A stretch of DNA of 64,000 nt from WTFY01 sp964614915 (GCA_964614915.1 CAZTNC010000008.1:62001-126000); one strand, 5' to 3'; positions 32,808 through 42,416 are shown, numbered from the stretch's first letter. Translations and numbers: made by a program. Notes: a model not told the origin generated them from the sequence alone.

Positions 32808-35234
32808 ATGCAGCGATCTTGCAGCCGACATGTGTTTACATGGGCATTTTTAATCTTTTTCATTGGTCTTGCAGCCCTCGCTCAAGGTGCACGTGCCCAG
32901 CAGGCAGAAGAGACCGAATCGGGGGCCTCGTCACAAGGCGGCAGCCATAGCCTTCCCGGGATCTTCGTAACCGCCACCAAGCGCCTCCAGCCTGAACAGG
33001 AGGTGCCCTTTTCCCTGAATGTCCAGTCGGAGGAGGATATCGAACGCCTAAACACTACAGATCTGGAAGATCTTTCCCGCAATGTTGCCGGACTTACCAT
33101 ACAGAATCTGGGTCCTGGACAAAGCGTGGTGAGCATTCGCGGCATTTCCTCGGGCCAGATCGTGCGCGACCAGCCTGGAATCAAGGAACAGGTTGGCGTC
33201 TATCTCGACGAAACCCCGATTTCCCTGTCGCTTTTCACTCCCGACATTGACCTGTTTGACCTGAGCCGGGTGGAGACCCTAAGGGGACCGCAGGGAACAC
33301 TGTTCGGGTCCGGTTCGATCGGGGGCACAGTACGCTATATCACCAACCAGCCGCTACTGGGTGTAAATGAAACCAAGATTGAGTTAGACGCAAACCAGAT
33401 CGATGATGGTTCACACGGAGAGCATTTCAAACTGGCCAGCAACCTGGCCCTGGGAGATACGACAGCGGCACGGGCGGTAGCCTACTTTACGGGATACGGC
33501 GGATTCATCGATGCACTCAGAGAAGATGGGTCTACCGACGAAGATGTCAATGACGGCACCCGTTTCGGCGGGCGCATTGCTCTGTTGTGGGAACCGCTTG
33601 AGAACCTGTCCATCACCCCGCGCATAGTCTATCAGGACATCGATCTGGGTGGATTCAACCGCGAAGAAGTATACAACCTGTTCAGAAGCCCCTATACCGA
33701 CCCTGCAATCGTCGCCCCTGTCAGCCTTGACAGGAGAGAGCAGTTCCTGCTGCTGGACGAGGCGTTTGAGGACGAGACCCTGATTCTGGATACAGTCGTC
33801 GAGTGGGGCATCAAGGACTCCCTGGACATGACCTATACTGCCAGTTATATCCGCCGCGACCTTCTAGTCAGCCGTGACGCCAGTGCGCTGACCGGCAGCG
33901 TGAGCATTGACCCCAATATTCCCTTGAATCTTTCGGATGAAGACGCATTGCGCCCCTCCAACCTGCGCGACACCACGGACCTTGAGCAAGTCACGCATGA
34001 GTTGCGTTTCAGTTCAAGTGATGACAGCAGTAAGCTACAGTGGCTCGCGGGCATATTCTACTCAGATGTGGAGCGTGACTATTCCCAGCGGCTTCCCACA
34101 CCAGGATATGATGCGTTCGCTCCATCAGCCAATAACAATTTTCCGGATGCCGTGGATTCGCCCTATCTTTCGGACCTGACCTATGACCTGAGACAGACCG
34201 CGTTGTTCGGGGAGGCCACATACATGCTGGGAGACCGGCTGGGACTGACGGCCGGGCTGCGCTGGTATGACTGGGAAGAGGACAAGACGTTTACATCGGG
34301 AGGGCCTTTCTCGAATTCGTCAGCGCAGCATCAGGACGAAAAGGTATCTTCCGACGGATACAATCCCCGTTTCATGGTCAGTTACGAGGCCAACGAAAAC
34401 ACCCGGATAAATGCACAGGTTTCCAAGGGGTTCCGCTTGGGAGGGGTGAATGACCCCCTGAATCAGCCACTTTGCGGAGCCGCGTATGACAACTACAAGG
34501 ACTATCAGGAATTCGACGATGAAACCCTCTGGAACTACGAGCTTGGTTTCAAGTCTTCGTTCGAGAAATTGACCGTCAACGGTTCGGTATTTTACTCCGA
34601 CATAGAGGACCTAGGCGTAAATATCGACGCGGGTCCGTGTTCATCGCGTGTCACCATCAGCGTGCCCGAAGCCCACACTACAGGAGCTGAACTTGAAATT
34701 TCTGCCCGCCCGACCAGCGTCCTGCACGTCACCTTTGCCGGAAGCTATGTTGAGGCAGAGTTCGATTCCACGGTCACAGCGGTCGATGGCAGCGTTCTTC
34801 ACGGCATCGAGGATGGCAACCGCATACCCTCGGTGCCCGAGTGGCAACTTTCAGGATCGGCTACCTACATGCTCCCTGGTGTTCTGAGTGCTGACGAGAG
34901 TTATATCACCGCATCCTGGCAGTATGTGGACACCAGCATCACGCAGCCCGGTGACCAAGTCCCAGGGGAAGACATATTTGACACTAATTTCCCTTATGCA
35001 GGGACCCCTGCCGACCAGACTACGGAAGTTGACCTGACTCTCGATTCATACCATTTGTTCAATCTGTCTGCAGGCCTTGTGTATGAGGCGCTGGAGCTCA
35101 CGGTTTTTGCAAAAAACATCACGGATGAAAATCCGAAGCTGTCCTTTGACCGCGAGAGAGGAGGCAGAGCCAGGCTCGGCTACCGGGTGGGCCAGCCCCG
35201 CACCTTTGGCGTGACTGCGCGTATGTATTTCTGA
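32808..35234 (+). CDS. TonB-dependent outer-membrane receptor
   Basis: An 808-residue receptor with an N-terminal signal peptide ending near ALAQGARAQQ. A TonB-box-like GIFVTATKR follows, then the plug domain (RNVAGLTIQNLGPGQSVVSIRGISSGQ, VETLRGPQGTLFGSGSIGGTVRYIT). A long beta-barrel ends in FGVTARMYF with the terminal phenylalanine typical of outer-membrane proteins. The plug resembles receptors for large organic substrates more than classic siderophore receptors; the ligand is unknown. No regulator, TonB or transporter gene sits beside it. ATG at 32808 follows a G-rich ribosome-binding site. It stands alone between fabA and convergent genes. Confidence 0.9.
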   Translation: MQRSCSRHVFTWAFLIFFIGLAALAQGARAQQAEETESGASSQGGSHSLPGIFVTATKRLQPEQEVPFSLNVQSEEDIERLNTTDLEDLSRNVAGLTIQNLGPGQSVVSIRGISSGQIVRDQPGIKEQVGVYLDETPISLSLFTPDIDLFDLSRVETLRGPQGTLFGSGSIGGTVRYITNQPLLGVNETKIELDANQIDDGSHGEHFKLASNLALGDTTAARAVAYFTGYGGFIDALREDGSTDEDVNDGTRFGGRIALLWEPLENLSITPRIVYQDIDLGGFNREEVYNLFRSPYTDPAIVAPVSLDRREQFLLLDEAFEDETLILDTVVEWGIKDSLDMTYTASYIRRDLLVSRDASALTGSVSIDPNIPLNLSDEDALRPSNLRDTTDLEQVTHELRFSSSDDSSKLQWLAGIFYSDVERDYSQRLPTPGYDAFAPSANNNFPDAVDSPYLSDLTYDLRQTALFGEATYMLGDRLGLTAGLRWYDWEEDKTFTSGGPFSNSSAQHQDEKVSSDGYNPRFMVSYEANENTRINAQVSKGFRLGGVNDPLNQPLCGAAYDNYKDYQEFDDETLWNYELGFKSSFEKLTVNGSVFYSDIEDLGVNIDAGPCSSRVTISVPEAHTTGAELEISARPTSVLHVTFAGSYVEAEFDSTVTAVDGSVLHGIEDGNRIPSVPEWQLSGSATYMLPGVLSADESYITASWQYVDTSITQPGDQVPGEDIFDTNFPYAGTPADQTTEVDLTLDSYHLFNLSAGLVYEALELTVFAKNITDENPKLSFDRERGGRARLGYRVGQPRTFGVTARMYF

Positions 35235-35247
35235 CACGTTGCGAGAC

Positions 35248-35271
35248 GGTCCGGCCTGAAACGGCCGGGCC
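35248..35271. terminator. strong hairpin between convergent receptor and CDGSH genes
   Basis: A nine-base-pair stem (GGTCCGGCC and GGCCGGGCC, one G-T pair) with the six-base loop TGAAAC begins 13 bases after the receptor stop. No T-run follows on either strand, so classical intrinsic termination is uncertain, but position between converging genes supports a 3'-end role. Confidence 0.4.
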
Positions 35272-35330
35272 GAAGAATCCGTTGACTGCCCGGTTCCATC
35301 CGCGCGGGCCCCAAAGGCCTGCTCACAGAA

Positions 35331-35750
35331 CTACTCGTCCGTAAAGCCGATTTTCGTATGCGTACCGTCGCAAAACGGACGGTTATTGCTGTGCTGACAC
35401 CGGCACAACCCCCCCACCTTGCGCATGATCTCTTTTTGTTGCGTGTCCTGAATGCAGGCCACACCGCGGAAGATCAGCGGGCCATTGGCCTGCACCTTGA
35501 TTTCCAGAACCCCGCTGCTGACCAGGTCGTCCTGCGAGACGGGTGGAGTCACGAACTTGCCATCATCCTGGAAACCGGTGGCCTTGTGCTGCCCATCACA
35601 ATAGGGTTTGTTATTGGAATTCCCGCAACGGCACAGGAACAGCTCTTCGCTCTTCTCCAGTAGCTCACCATCGCTGTCGACCAACTCAAGCCGACCCGTG
35701 ATGTGCAAAGGGCCATCTACTATTGAAGTAATCCTGTTTCCCTGACTCAT
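35331..35750 (-). CDS. tandem CDGSH iron-sulfur protein
   Basis: A 139-residue protein with two CDGSH-type 2Fe-2S motifs: CRCGNSNNKPYCDGQH (about residues 40-55) and CRCQHSNNRPFCDGTH (about 116-131), each with the three-Cys-one-His ligand set. The N-terminal domain (ITSIVDGPLHITGRLELVDSDG) matches the small-domain region found in bacterial dual-CDGSH proteins. Such proteins carry redox-active or transferable clusters. I moved the start to ATG at 35750 because GGAGG lies six bases upstream and family similarity begins there; the longer frame overlaps pepN. It is 49 bases downstream of pepN on the same strand. Confidence 0.9.
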   Translation of the reverse strand: MSQGNRITSIVDGPLHITGRLELVDSDGELLEKSEELFLCRCGNSNNKPYCDGQHKATGFQDDGKFVTPPVSQDDLVSSGVLEIKVQANGPLIFRGVACIQDTQQKEIMRKVGGLCRCQHSNNRPFCDGTHTKIGFTDE

Positions 35751-35799
35751 GATCGGCCTCCAGGCAGGCGAATCCTCGGGATTGATCCATCCCAACATC

Positions 35800-38454
35800 T
35801 CATTGCGCAGACTCCAGGCTTTTTGAAACGATCTCATACACATCTCCCGAGAGGCCCTTGTGAGCTGCGATACGCTCCAGCTGTTCATGCATCTTATGCC
35901 TGTAGGGTGTGGAGTACTTTCGCCAGCGCATCAATGAGCGGGCCAGGCGCGAGGCCACCTGGGGATTGAGCCTGTCCAAAGCCAGTACCTGTTCTGCAAC
36001 AAACGCATACCCGCTGCCATCGGGTCGATGGAATGCACAGGGGTTTCCTGAAAACACACCAATCAGTGCACGCACCTTGTTGGGATTTTGCAGGCTGAAC
36101 ATGGGGTGCCCCATCAGGCTTCTTACATTCTCCAACACGCCCGGGACTCTCGACAGTGCTTGGAATGCAAACCATTTTTCCATGACCAGCGAATCATGTG
36201 TCCATTGCTGTTCAAATGACGAAAGCACCTGCTCGCGCTCATCGCATTCCCGATGCAGCAAGGCCCTGATGGCGCCCGCCTGCTCGGTCATGTTACCCGC
36301 CCTGACAAACTGCTTAAGTGCCAGCCTTCTATATTCGTCCTCGTCCAGGGTAGTCAGCAATTGCAGGCAGACATTCTGCAACCGTCTGCGTGCCATCTCC
36401 TCCGTACTGTAACGGTATTCATCCTCCCGGTAGCACACCTGATAAATCCTGAGCAGATCCTGTTCCAGATACCGGGCCACTGATTGCGGCAACTGATCAC
36501 ATGCCGCAACAACTTTTTGCATGTCTACCTCGTCCAGATATTCTTCCACATCCCTCTCAGTTGGCAAAATGAGCAATTCAGCCAAAAAACTCCAGTCTGC
36601 CGTTTCTGTCCGTATCGTGTGCTCCAGTGCCTGGTTCAATGCAGAAACGGAATCTAAAGCTTCGGGACTTTGTGAGCGCGTGACCCACTCCAGCAACACA
36701 TTTAATGCCAGCCGGTTACCCGCATTCCAGCGGTTGAAGGCATCCGGCGAGTGCTTCAGAAGCCAAGCGAGCTGCGCATCGCTGTAGTCAAAGCGCACAC
36801 GCACCGGCGCGGAAAAATCCTGTAACAGGTCAGGCACCGGCTTCTTCTTTATATTTCTGAATACAAAGGTCTGCTGCGAATCATCAACAAGCAATACGGT
36901 GCTTGGACCATTGCCAAGGCCATGTACACCGGATTCCAGAGAAAGTACATCGCCGCTTGAGGAGTCCAGCAACGAGAACTTGACGGGGATTACAAAAGGC
37001 TGTTTCGACTCGCTTTCCGGGGTGGGTGGGCAGGACTGCCTGAAATTGAGTTTGTATGTACAGGATGTGCCATCCCACAGATCATCCACTTCCAGGACCG
37101 GTGTGCCTGCCTGCTCATACCAGCGCTTGAACTGTGTCAGGTCGGCAGCATTAGCATCCGCCATCGCAGCTGCAAAATCATCCGTGGTCACCGCCTGGCC
37201 GTCGTGACGCTGAAAGTACAGATCCATGCCCTTGCGAAATCCTTCCATGCCAAACATGCTCTGATACATGCGCACAATCTCGGCACCTTTCTCGTACACG
37301 GTGAGCGTGTAGAAATTATTGATCTCCAGGTAGGAGGCTGGTCGTACCGGATGTGCCATGGGGCTGGCGTCCTCGGCAAACTGGTATGTGCGCAAGTAAC
37401 GCACGTCGTGGATACGTTTCACCGCCCGTGAAGTTACATCCGCGGTGAACTCCTGGTCTCTGAAAACGGTAAGCCCTTCCTTGAGGCTTAACTGAAACCA
37501 GTCTCTGCAAGTCACGCGGTTCCCGGTCCAGTTGTGAAAGTACTCATGCGCCACCACAGCTTCAATCGTCATGTAGTCCGTATCGGTTGCGGTGTCAGGA
37601 CTTGCCAGGACACAACTCGAATTGAAAATGTTGAGCCCCTTGTTCTCCATGGCCCCCATGTTGAAATCGTCCACCGCTACAATCATGTAGATGCCCAGGT
37701 CGCATTCAAGCCCGAAACGCTGCTCATCCCAACGCATCGCTTTTTGCAGGGAGCGAAGCGCATGTTCACACTTGTCGGCATTATGCTTTTCCGTGTAGAT
37801 GCGCAAGACGATGTCCTTGCCTGATGCGGTGCGGTGGCTGCCCTGCGAATACACCAGGTCCGCAGCGACCAGGGCAAACAGATAACAGGGTTTAGGGAAA
37901 GGATCCTCCCACACGGCATAATGCTGGCCATCACCACAATCGCCCTGCTCTACAGGATTGCCGTTGGACAGTAAAACCGGATAGCGGACCTTGTCTGCCT
38001 GCAGGCGCACGGTATAGACCGACATCACGTCGGGACGATCCAGAAAATAGGTGATCCTTCGAAATCCCTGGGCTTCGCACTGGGTGCAGAAATTTCCGCT
38101 GGATTTGTACAAGCCTTCCAGGGAGGTATTGGTTTGCGGGGTGATTGTCGTTTGGATGCTCAATTCGAACTTTGCCGGCACCTCAGGGATCAGCAGGGTC
38201 TGACTTGTCTGCGTGAACTGTCCGGCTTCCAGGCGTTGCCCGTCGAGTTGGACGTAGTTCAACTCCAGGCTTTCACCATCCAGTACCAGCGCAGTGCCCG
38301 AGCCTGCCATGTCTGGATTGCGAACCACCTGCAGTTTGGAAGTGACTACCGTGGACTCCTCACCAAACTGAAACGCCAGGTAAACATGCGTAATCAGATA
38401 AGGCGGAGGTGTATAATCCTTCAGATAGATCGGCAGAGGATGACCTTCTTTCAT
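35800..38454 (-). CDS. pepN: aminopeptidase N (M1 family)
   Basis: An 884-residue M1 metallopeptidase. The substrate-binding GAMENKGLNIF and the zinc site HEYFHNWTGNRVTCRDWFQLSLKEG (HExxH-x18-E) are intact. The C-terminal domains characteristic of E. coli PepN (DUF3458-type) are present. It cleaves N-terminal residues from peptides in the cytoplasm. I chose ATG at 38454, giving MKEGHPLPIYLKDYTPPPYL, which lines up with the E. coli protein's beginning and removes an overlap with the divergent gene; the upstream 29 residues of the longer frame are not family sequence. Followed by the CDGSH gene. Confidence 0.95.
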   Translation of the reverse strand: MKEGHPLPIYLKDYTPPPYLITHVYLAFQFGEESTVVTSKLQVVRNPDMAGSGTALVLDGESLELNYVQLDGQRLEAGQFTQTSQTLLIPEVPAKFELSIQTTITPQTNTSLEGLYKSSGNFCTQCEAQGFRRITYFLDRPDVMSVYTVRLQADKVRYPVLLSNGNPVEQGDCGDGQHYAVWEDPFPKPCYLFALVAADLVYSQGSHRTASGKDIVLRIYTEKHNADKCEHALRSLQKAMRWDEQRFGLECDLGIYMIVAVDDFNMGAMENKGLNIFNSSCVLASPDTATDTDYMTIEAVVAHEYFHNWTGNRVTCRDWFQLSLKEGLTVFRDQEFTADVTSRAVKRIHDVRYLRTYQFAEDASPMAHPVRPASYLEINNFYTLTVYEKGAEIVRMYQSMFGMEGFRKGMDLYFQRHDGQAVTTDDFAAAMADANAADLTQFKRWYEQAGTPVLEVDDLWDGTSCTYKLNFRQSCPPTPESESKQPFVIPVKFSLLDSSSGDVLSLESGVHGLGNGPSTVLLVDDSQQTFVFRNIKKKPVPDLLQDFSAPVRVRFDYSDAQLAWLLKHSPDAFNRWNAGNRLALNVLLEWVTRSQSPEALDSVSALNQALEHTIRTETADWSFLAELLILPTERDVEEYLDEVDMQKVVAACDQLPQSVARYLEQDLLRIYQVCYREDEYRYSTEEMARRRLQNVCLQLLTTLDEDEYRRLALKQFVRAGNMTEQAGAIRALLHRECDEREQVLSSFEQQWTHDSLVMEKWFAFQALSRVPGVLENVRSLMGHPMFSLQNPNKVRALIGVFSGNPCAFHRPDGSGYAFVAEQVLALDRLNPQVASRLARSLMRWRKYSTPYRHKMHEQLERIAAHKGLSGDVYEIVSKSLESAQ

Positions 38455-38528
38455 AATGCCTGCGGGAACCCTGGTGAAGCGCACAGCATAAGCAAAACCA
38501 GGATGAATTTCATTGCCCGCCACTGCAT

Positions 38529-39353
38529 ATGACAAATTCAATCACCAACATTGCAGGCTATCAGTTCAAGACTGTGGCAGATGTCAGCACCGCGCACAAA
38601 CAAGTGCAGACCTTGTGTGCACAAACCCACCTGAAGGGGACCGTGTTTGTCAGTCCGGAAGGAATCAACCTGAGTCTGGCCGGGTCTGCAAACGATATCG
38701 ACCATGCACTGGACCAGCTAGACGCGGTTTGTGGTTTTGACCGCCTGCTACTGAGTGCCACCTATTCAGACACGATCCCTTTCAAGCGCCTCCTGGTGAA
38801 AACCCGCAGTCAGCTGGTGCCTGATCCCGAGCCAATCGGAGCTGCTGGCCATCAAGGCACTGTACGTTCTCCCTATATCACCAGTGACGAACTCAGACAG
38901 TGGCTCAGTGCCGGACGTCAGATCACTTTGCTGGACTTGCGCAACAGCTTTGAATATGAACTCGGGACCTTTGACCGTGCAAGGCATCTTGGATTACGGC
39001 ATTTCAGGGAATTGAAAGGTGCCGCTCCCGGGCTTGCACGGCTGCCGAAAGAAAAGCCCGTAGTAACGTTCTGCACAGGGGGAATCCGTTGCGAAAAGGG
39101 TGCCCCCTACATTGCCGGCCAAGGCTTCAAGGAGGTCTACCAGCTCAAAGGGGGGGTGCTGGACTACCTGAAAAAGTTCAAGGATGAGCACTGGCACGGA
39201 GACTGTTTTGTGTTCGACGAGCGCGTCAGTCTTGACTGCATGCTCAGACCAACCTTCACCAGGCTTTGCCGCACCTGCCAGGCCGTTTTGAAAACGGATG
39301 AAACGCAACTGTGTGCCTCCTGTACCCGGCCCGCGGTGCCTGACCAGACGTAG
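38529..39353 (+). CDS. trhO: tRNA uridine(34) hydroxylase, rhodanese-type
   Basis: A 274-residue TrhO (YceA family) protein: an N-terminal acylphosphatase-like domain (KGTVFVSPEGINLSLAG, IPFKRLLVKTRSQLV), a central rhodanese domain (LLDLRNSFEYELGTF) with the active-site loop CTGGIRCEKG, and a C-terminal zinc-like cysteine set (CMLRPTF, CRTCQAVLK, CASC). It hydroxylates uridine 34 in certain tRNAs using oxygen. It is one base upstream of tatD (trhO stop TAG, then CATG), so the two are co-transcribed. It diverges from pepN across a 74-base gap. Confidence 0.93.
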   Translation: MTNSITNIAGYQFKTVADVSTAHKQVQTLCAQTHLKGTVFVSPEGINLSLAGSANDIDHALDQLDAVCGFDRLLLSATYSDTIPFKRLLVKTRSQLVPDPEPIGAAGHQGTVRSPYITSDELRQWLSAGRQITLLDLRNSFEYELGTFDRARHLGLRHFRELKGAAPGLARLPKEKPVVTFCTGGIRCEKGAPYIAGQGFKEVYQLKGGVLDYLKKFKDEHWHGDCFVFDERVSLDCMLRPTFTRLCRTCQAVLKTDETQLCASCTRPAVPDQT

Positions 39354-39354
39354 C

Positions 39355-40155
39355 ATGGAACTCGTCGACATCTGCTTCAACCTCACCAGCGACACATTCC
39401 GTACCGATGAAGCGCAGGTGATTGAACGTGCCCGGCAGGCGGGCGTGCGGTATTTTGTCATTACGGGATCGAGTGTGCCTGACAGCGAACATGCGGTGCG
39501 GCTTTGTGCGCAGTACGAGGGCGCCTGTGCCACAGCAGGTATCCACCCGCATCTGGCAAAAGAGTTTTCGGATGCATCCCTGCACCGGCTGCAGCAAATT
39601 GCAGCACATGAGAAGGTTACAGCCATTGGTGAGGCGGGACTGGACTATAACCGCAACTATTCAAGCCCGGTCCAGCAAAAAGCAGCGTTCCAAGCCCAGC
39701 TCGAACTGGCCGCTGAACTTGCACTGCCCGGGTTCTTGCACCAGCGGGACGCACATGCGGACTTTGTCAAAATACTAACCCGGATACGCGATCGGCTCAC
39801 ACGTGTGGTGACACACTGCTTCACCGGGACAGCCCGTGAACTTGACTGCTATATTGACCTGGATTGCCACATCGGAATTACCGGCTGGATCTGTGATGAA
39901 CGACGGGGTCAGCATCTGCACGAAATCATCCAGCGCATTCCTGCCAACCGTTTGATGATTGAAACTGATGCGCCTTATCTGCTGCCCAGAAACCTACCTG
40001 CCAATGCAGATTTTCCAAAGCCCAAAGGCAGACGCAATGAGCCCGCATACCTGCCGCATATCCTGCGTACCGTGGCAGACTGCCGGGGAATTTCTGAAGA
40101 GCAGGCCGCGATGGAAACGACCCAAACGGCCAAGGATTTCTTTTCGATCAGATAG
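39355..40155 (+). CDS. tatD: TatD-family metal-dependent deoxyribonuclease
   Basis: A 266-residue TatD. Compared with the E. coli enzyme from memory, it shares DICFNLTSD (where E. coli has DIGVNLTS), TAGIHPHLAKEFSD, AIGEAGLDYNRNYSSP, GITGWICDERRG, IETDAPYLLPR and RRNEPAYLPHI. The metal ligands Glu in GEAGLD, His in VVTHCFTG, and Asp in ETDAPYL are present, as is the histidine in FLHQRDAH. It degrades DNA from the 3' end and is linked to DNA repair and quality control. I moved the start to ATG at 39355, one base after the trhO stop; the longer frame overlaps trhO without family similarity. Confidence 0.93.
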   Translation: MELVDICFNLTSDTFRTDEAQVIERARQAGVRYFVITGSSVPDSEHAVRLCAQYEGACATAGIHPHLAKEFSDASLHRLQQIAAHEKVTAIGEAGLDYNRNYSSPVQQKAAFQAQLELAAELALPGFLHQRDAHADFVKILTRIRDRLTRVVTHCFTGTARELDCYIDLDCHIGITGWICDERRGQHLHEIIQRIPANRLMIETDAPYLLPRNLPANADFPKPKGRRNEPAYLPHILRTVADCRGISEEQAAMETTQTAKDFFSIR

Positions 40156-40208
40156 ATTCTCTCAAACTGGATATGGCCTGAGTACTCCGCGACTGCTATA
40201 GGTACGGA

Positions 40209-40526
40209 ATGGTCATACAGACAAGCATCGAACATAAGATACAGGGTGCGCTGCAGCCTGTCTTCCTAGAGGTGGCCAACGAAAGCCACATGCACAACGT
40301 GGCGCCCGGATCAGAATCACATTTCAAGGTGACCGTAGTCAGTCGCGAGTTTGACGGCAAGCTGCCAGTGGCCAGGCACCGCATTTTGAACCGGCTGCTT
40401 GCAGAAGAGCTGGCAGGTACTGTGCATGCCTTGTCACTGCACACATACACCCCTGAAGAATGGCAGGATAAGAACGGCGAAGTCAGAAATTCACCGCCAT
40501 GCATGGGCGGGTCAAAAGCTAGCTAG
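40209..40526 (+). CDS. BolA-family protein
   Basis: A 105-residue BolA homologue. The class II KH-like fold shows in IEHKIQGALQPVFLEVANESHMHNVAPGSESHFKVTVVS, with the conserved histidines, FDGKLPVARHRILNRLLAEEL, and LSLHTYTPEEWQ. BolA proteins pair with monothiol glutaredoxins in iron-sulfur cluster trafficking and also influence cell shape. It is 53 bases after tatD in the same direction and converges on the hypothetical gene at 40541. Confidence 0.92.
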   Translation: MVIQTSIEHKIQGALQPVFLEVANESHMHNVAPGSESHFKVTVVSREFDGKLPVARHRILNRLLAEELAGTVHALSLHTYTPEEWQDKNGEVRNSPPCMGGSKAS

Positions 40527-40540
40527 CATCCCGGATTTCA

Positions 40541-40918
40541 TCACGTCAGACGATCAAGTGCGGATTGGATATGTGCCTCCTTGACGGGGTACTGGAATGT
40601 TGCAAAAAACCGGTACCTCTCGCACAGCTTGTCAAACTGGTGGGCATATTCGTGCTCATAAAACACAATCAGGTGCATCTGCGGGCTTTGCTGGGCCACT
40701 GCAATCAGTGATTCAAGACTGCTGGTACGATCCCTGAAATCAGACTGGTAGTTAAACTCCGCAACCACCACATGTGGCTTGAGCTTTTTCAACAACACCA
40801 GCGCCTTCCGCATGCTGAATACCACGCGAGTTGTGTAACCGTAACGCTTGTAAACAGGACCAAAATCAGGATACCCGCCCAGCTCGATAATCGAGAGCAG
40901 CGATTTTTCAGCATCCAT
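40541..40918 (-). CDS. conserved hypothetical protein, receiver-like fold
   Basis: A protein of about 125 residues with alternating strands and helices: KSLLSIIELGGYPDFGPVY, TRVVFSMRKALVLLKKLKPHVVVAEFNYQ, QMHLIVFYEHEYA and RYRFFATFQYPVKEAHIQSALDRL. The order resembles a response-regulator receiver domain. The usual phosphoacceptor Asp after VVVAEF is Glu or Asn, and the conserved Lys near the last strand may be that in QYPVKE, so if related it is an atypical, unphosphorylated receiver. I chose ATG at 40918; a TTG at 40951 would overlap the nudix gene. It lies 29 bases downstream of the nudix gene. Confidence 0.6.
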   Translation of the reverse strand: MDAEKSLLSIIELGGYPDFGPVYKRYGYTTRVVFSMRKALVLLKKLKPHVVVAEFNYQSDFRDRTSSLESLIAVAQQSPQMHLIVFYEHEYAHQFDKLCERYRFFATFQYPVKEAHIQSALDRLT

Positions 40919-40947
40919 GCATCTTGTCTTTGGCGAGGCCGATACTG

Positions 40948-41511
40948 TCAATAACGAGTGATTTCATAATTGTGACCCAGCCTGCGCATATCGCCATAGT
41001 GCAGCGGGAAGCTGTTATTCTGCTTGTCGTCGAAATACAGCTCCAGACTTTCCCGAATCACTGGAAAGGCGATGTCCTGCCACGGGACATCTGACTCGTC
41101 CATCAATGCGACTTCCAGGCTCTCCGCACCCGGGCTGGCACGCCCTTCTACCAAGACGCCGCGGAATATCAGATACACCTGATTGATATGGGGAAGGTTG
41201 TAGAGGCTGTACAGGCTCAGATTCACTACTTCCGCTTTGGCCTCTTCATGCGTTTCACGTGCAGCGGCCTCGAGAGTGGTTTCCTGATTCTCCATAAACC
41301 CCGCCGGCAATGTCCACTTCCCATAGCGTGGTTCGATGGCCCGTTTGCACATCAGGATGCGGCCCTGCCACTCTGCGATGCACCCGGCAACAATTTTCGG
41401 GTTGTGATAAAAAATTTCCTGACAGGACATGCACACGAAACGCGGCCTGTTGTCGCCATCGGGTACGGTTAACGAGATATCTGCAGAACCACAGCTGCTA
41501 CAAAATTTCAA
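40948..41511 (-). CDS. Nudix hydrolase with N-terminal zinc ribbon
   Basis: A 187-residue protein with a zinc ribbon (CSSCGS near residue 4 and CMSCQ near 27) and a Nudix domain: LPAGFMENQETTLEAAARET followed by HEEA, fitting the box G-x5-E-x7-R-E-x2-E-E. Proteins of this form resemble NudC-type NADH pyrophosphatases but are shorter. The precise substrate, perhaps an NAD-related or nucleotide-sugar diphosphate, is unknown. It is followed by the receiver-like gene and preceded by sseA on the same strand at 25 bases, so the three may be one operon. Confidence 0.9.
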   Translation of the reverse strand: MKFCSSCGSADISLTVPDGDNRPRFVCMSCQEIFYHNPKIVAGCIAEWQGRILMCKRAIEPRYGKWTLPAGFMENQETTLEAAARETHEEAKAEVVNLSLYSLYNLPHINQVYLIFRGVLVEGRASPGAESLEVALMDESDVPWQDIAFPVIRESLELYFDDKQNNSFPLHYGDMRRLGHNYEITRY

Positions 41512-41536
41512 ACGATCACCTCATCCAGAGAAGCCA

Positions 41537-42385
41537 CTAGTCTCCAGTCGCGACGGCACGTGCGGGATCTTTGATCCACTCACTCCATGAGCCCACATAC
41601 AGTCGTGTCCAGGGGAGCCCTGCGATCCTCGTTGCGAGGATGTTGTGGCAGGCCGTGACACCCGAGCCACACATGTTGATGACCTGCTCCGGTTGGCGCT
41701 CTGAGAACCAGGGCTCGTAGCGGCGCATCAACTCAGCAGCAGTCAGAAATACCTTTTCCTGGTCGAGATTGCCTGCAAAAGGGCAACTGGTGGCCCCGGG
41801 CACATGTCCGGGCACGGGGTCGGTCTTCTTGTCCTTGCCAGTAAATCGTTCAGTGGACCGGGCATCCAGCAGGCGGATCTCCCCCTGTTCAAGCTGTTGC
41901 TGCACAAATTCTATATCCACACACATCGCCTCATCTGCCTGGCCGGCAAATGAGCTGCGCGCTCTGCTCCGGGTCTCTGTCTCAAGGGGTCGCCCCTCAG
42001 CCGTCCACTTCTTGATTCCACCATCCAGCACTGCGACGTTTCCATGGCCTACCCAGTTGAGCAACCACCACATACGGGCAGCAAAAGCACCTGAGAGATC
42101 ATCGTAACAAACCACCTGTGAGTCATTCTGCACACCCCACTCACACAGCTTTTCCACGAAACTGTCTGCGCCCGGTAACGGGTGACGCCCGGATGTCTGC
42201 GACATTGGAGAAGACAGGTCCCGATCCATGTTTGCATACTGTGCACCGGGGATATGGCCCTTTCTGAACTTGTTCAGACCGCCCTCAGGTTCCTTGAGCA
42301 GGTATCTGCAATCAAAGACAAACCAGTTTTCCTGATCCAGGTTTTGAGACAAATCTTCCGTTGAAATTATTGTGTGGTAGCCCAT
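41537..42385 (-). CDS. sseA: 3-mercaptopyruvate/thiosulfate sulfurtransferase
   Basis: A 282-residue two-domain rhodanese. The N-terminal domain has WFVFDCRYLL and a structural half without active cysteine; the C-terminal half has LLDARSTERFTG, GHVPGATSCPFAGNL and the catalytic loop MCGSGVTACHN. CGSGVTA is the loop typical of mercaptopyruvate sulfurtransferases, as opposed to the CRKGVTA of thiosulfate-specific rhodaneses. It would transfer sulfane sulfur to cyanide or thiols and may feed sulfur relay in this organism. ATG at 42385. It lies 31 bases downstream of the cysteine-rich gene. Confidence 0.9.
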   Translation of the reverse strand: MGYHTIISTEDLSQNLDQENWFVFDCRYLLKEPEGGLNKFRKGHIPGAQYANMDRDLSSPMSQTSGRHPLPGADSFVEKLCEWGVQNDSQVVCYDDLSGAFAARMWWLLNWVGHGNVAVLDGGIKKWTAEGRPLETETRSRARSSFAGQADEAMCVDIEFVQQQLEQGEIRLLDARSTERFTGKDKKTDPVPGHVPGATSCPFAGNLDQEKVFLTAAELMRRYEPWFSERQPEQVINMCGSGVTACHNILATRIAGLPWTRLYVGSWSEWIKDPARAVATGD

Positions 42386-42416
42386 CAGGGATCCCTCCGC
42401 CAGTTTGGTTTACATT

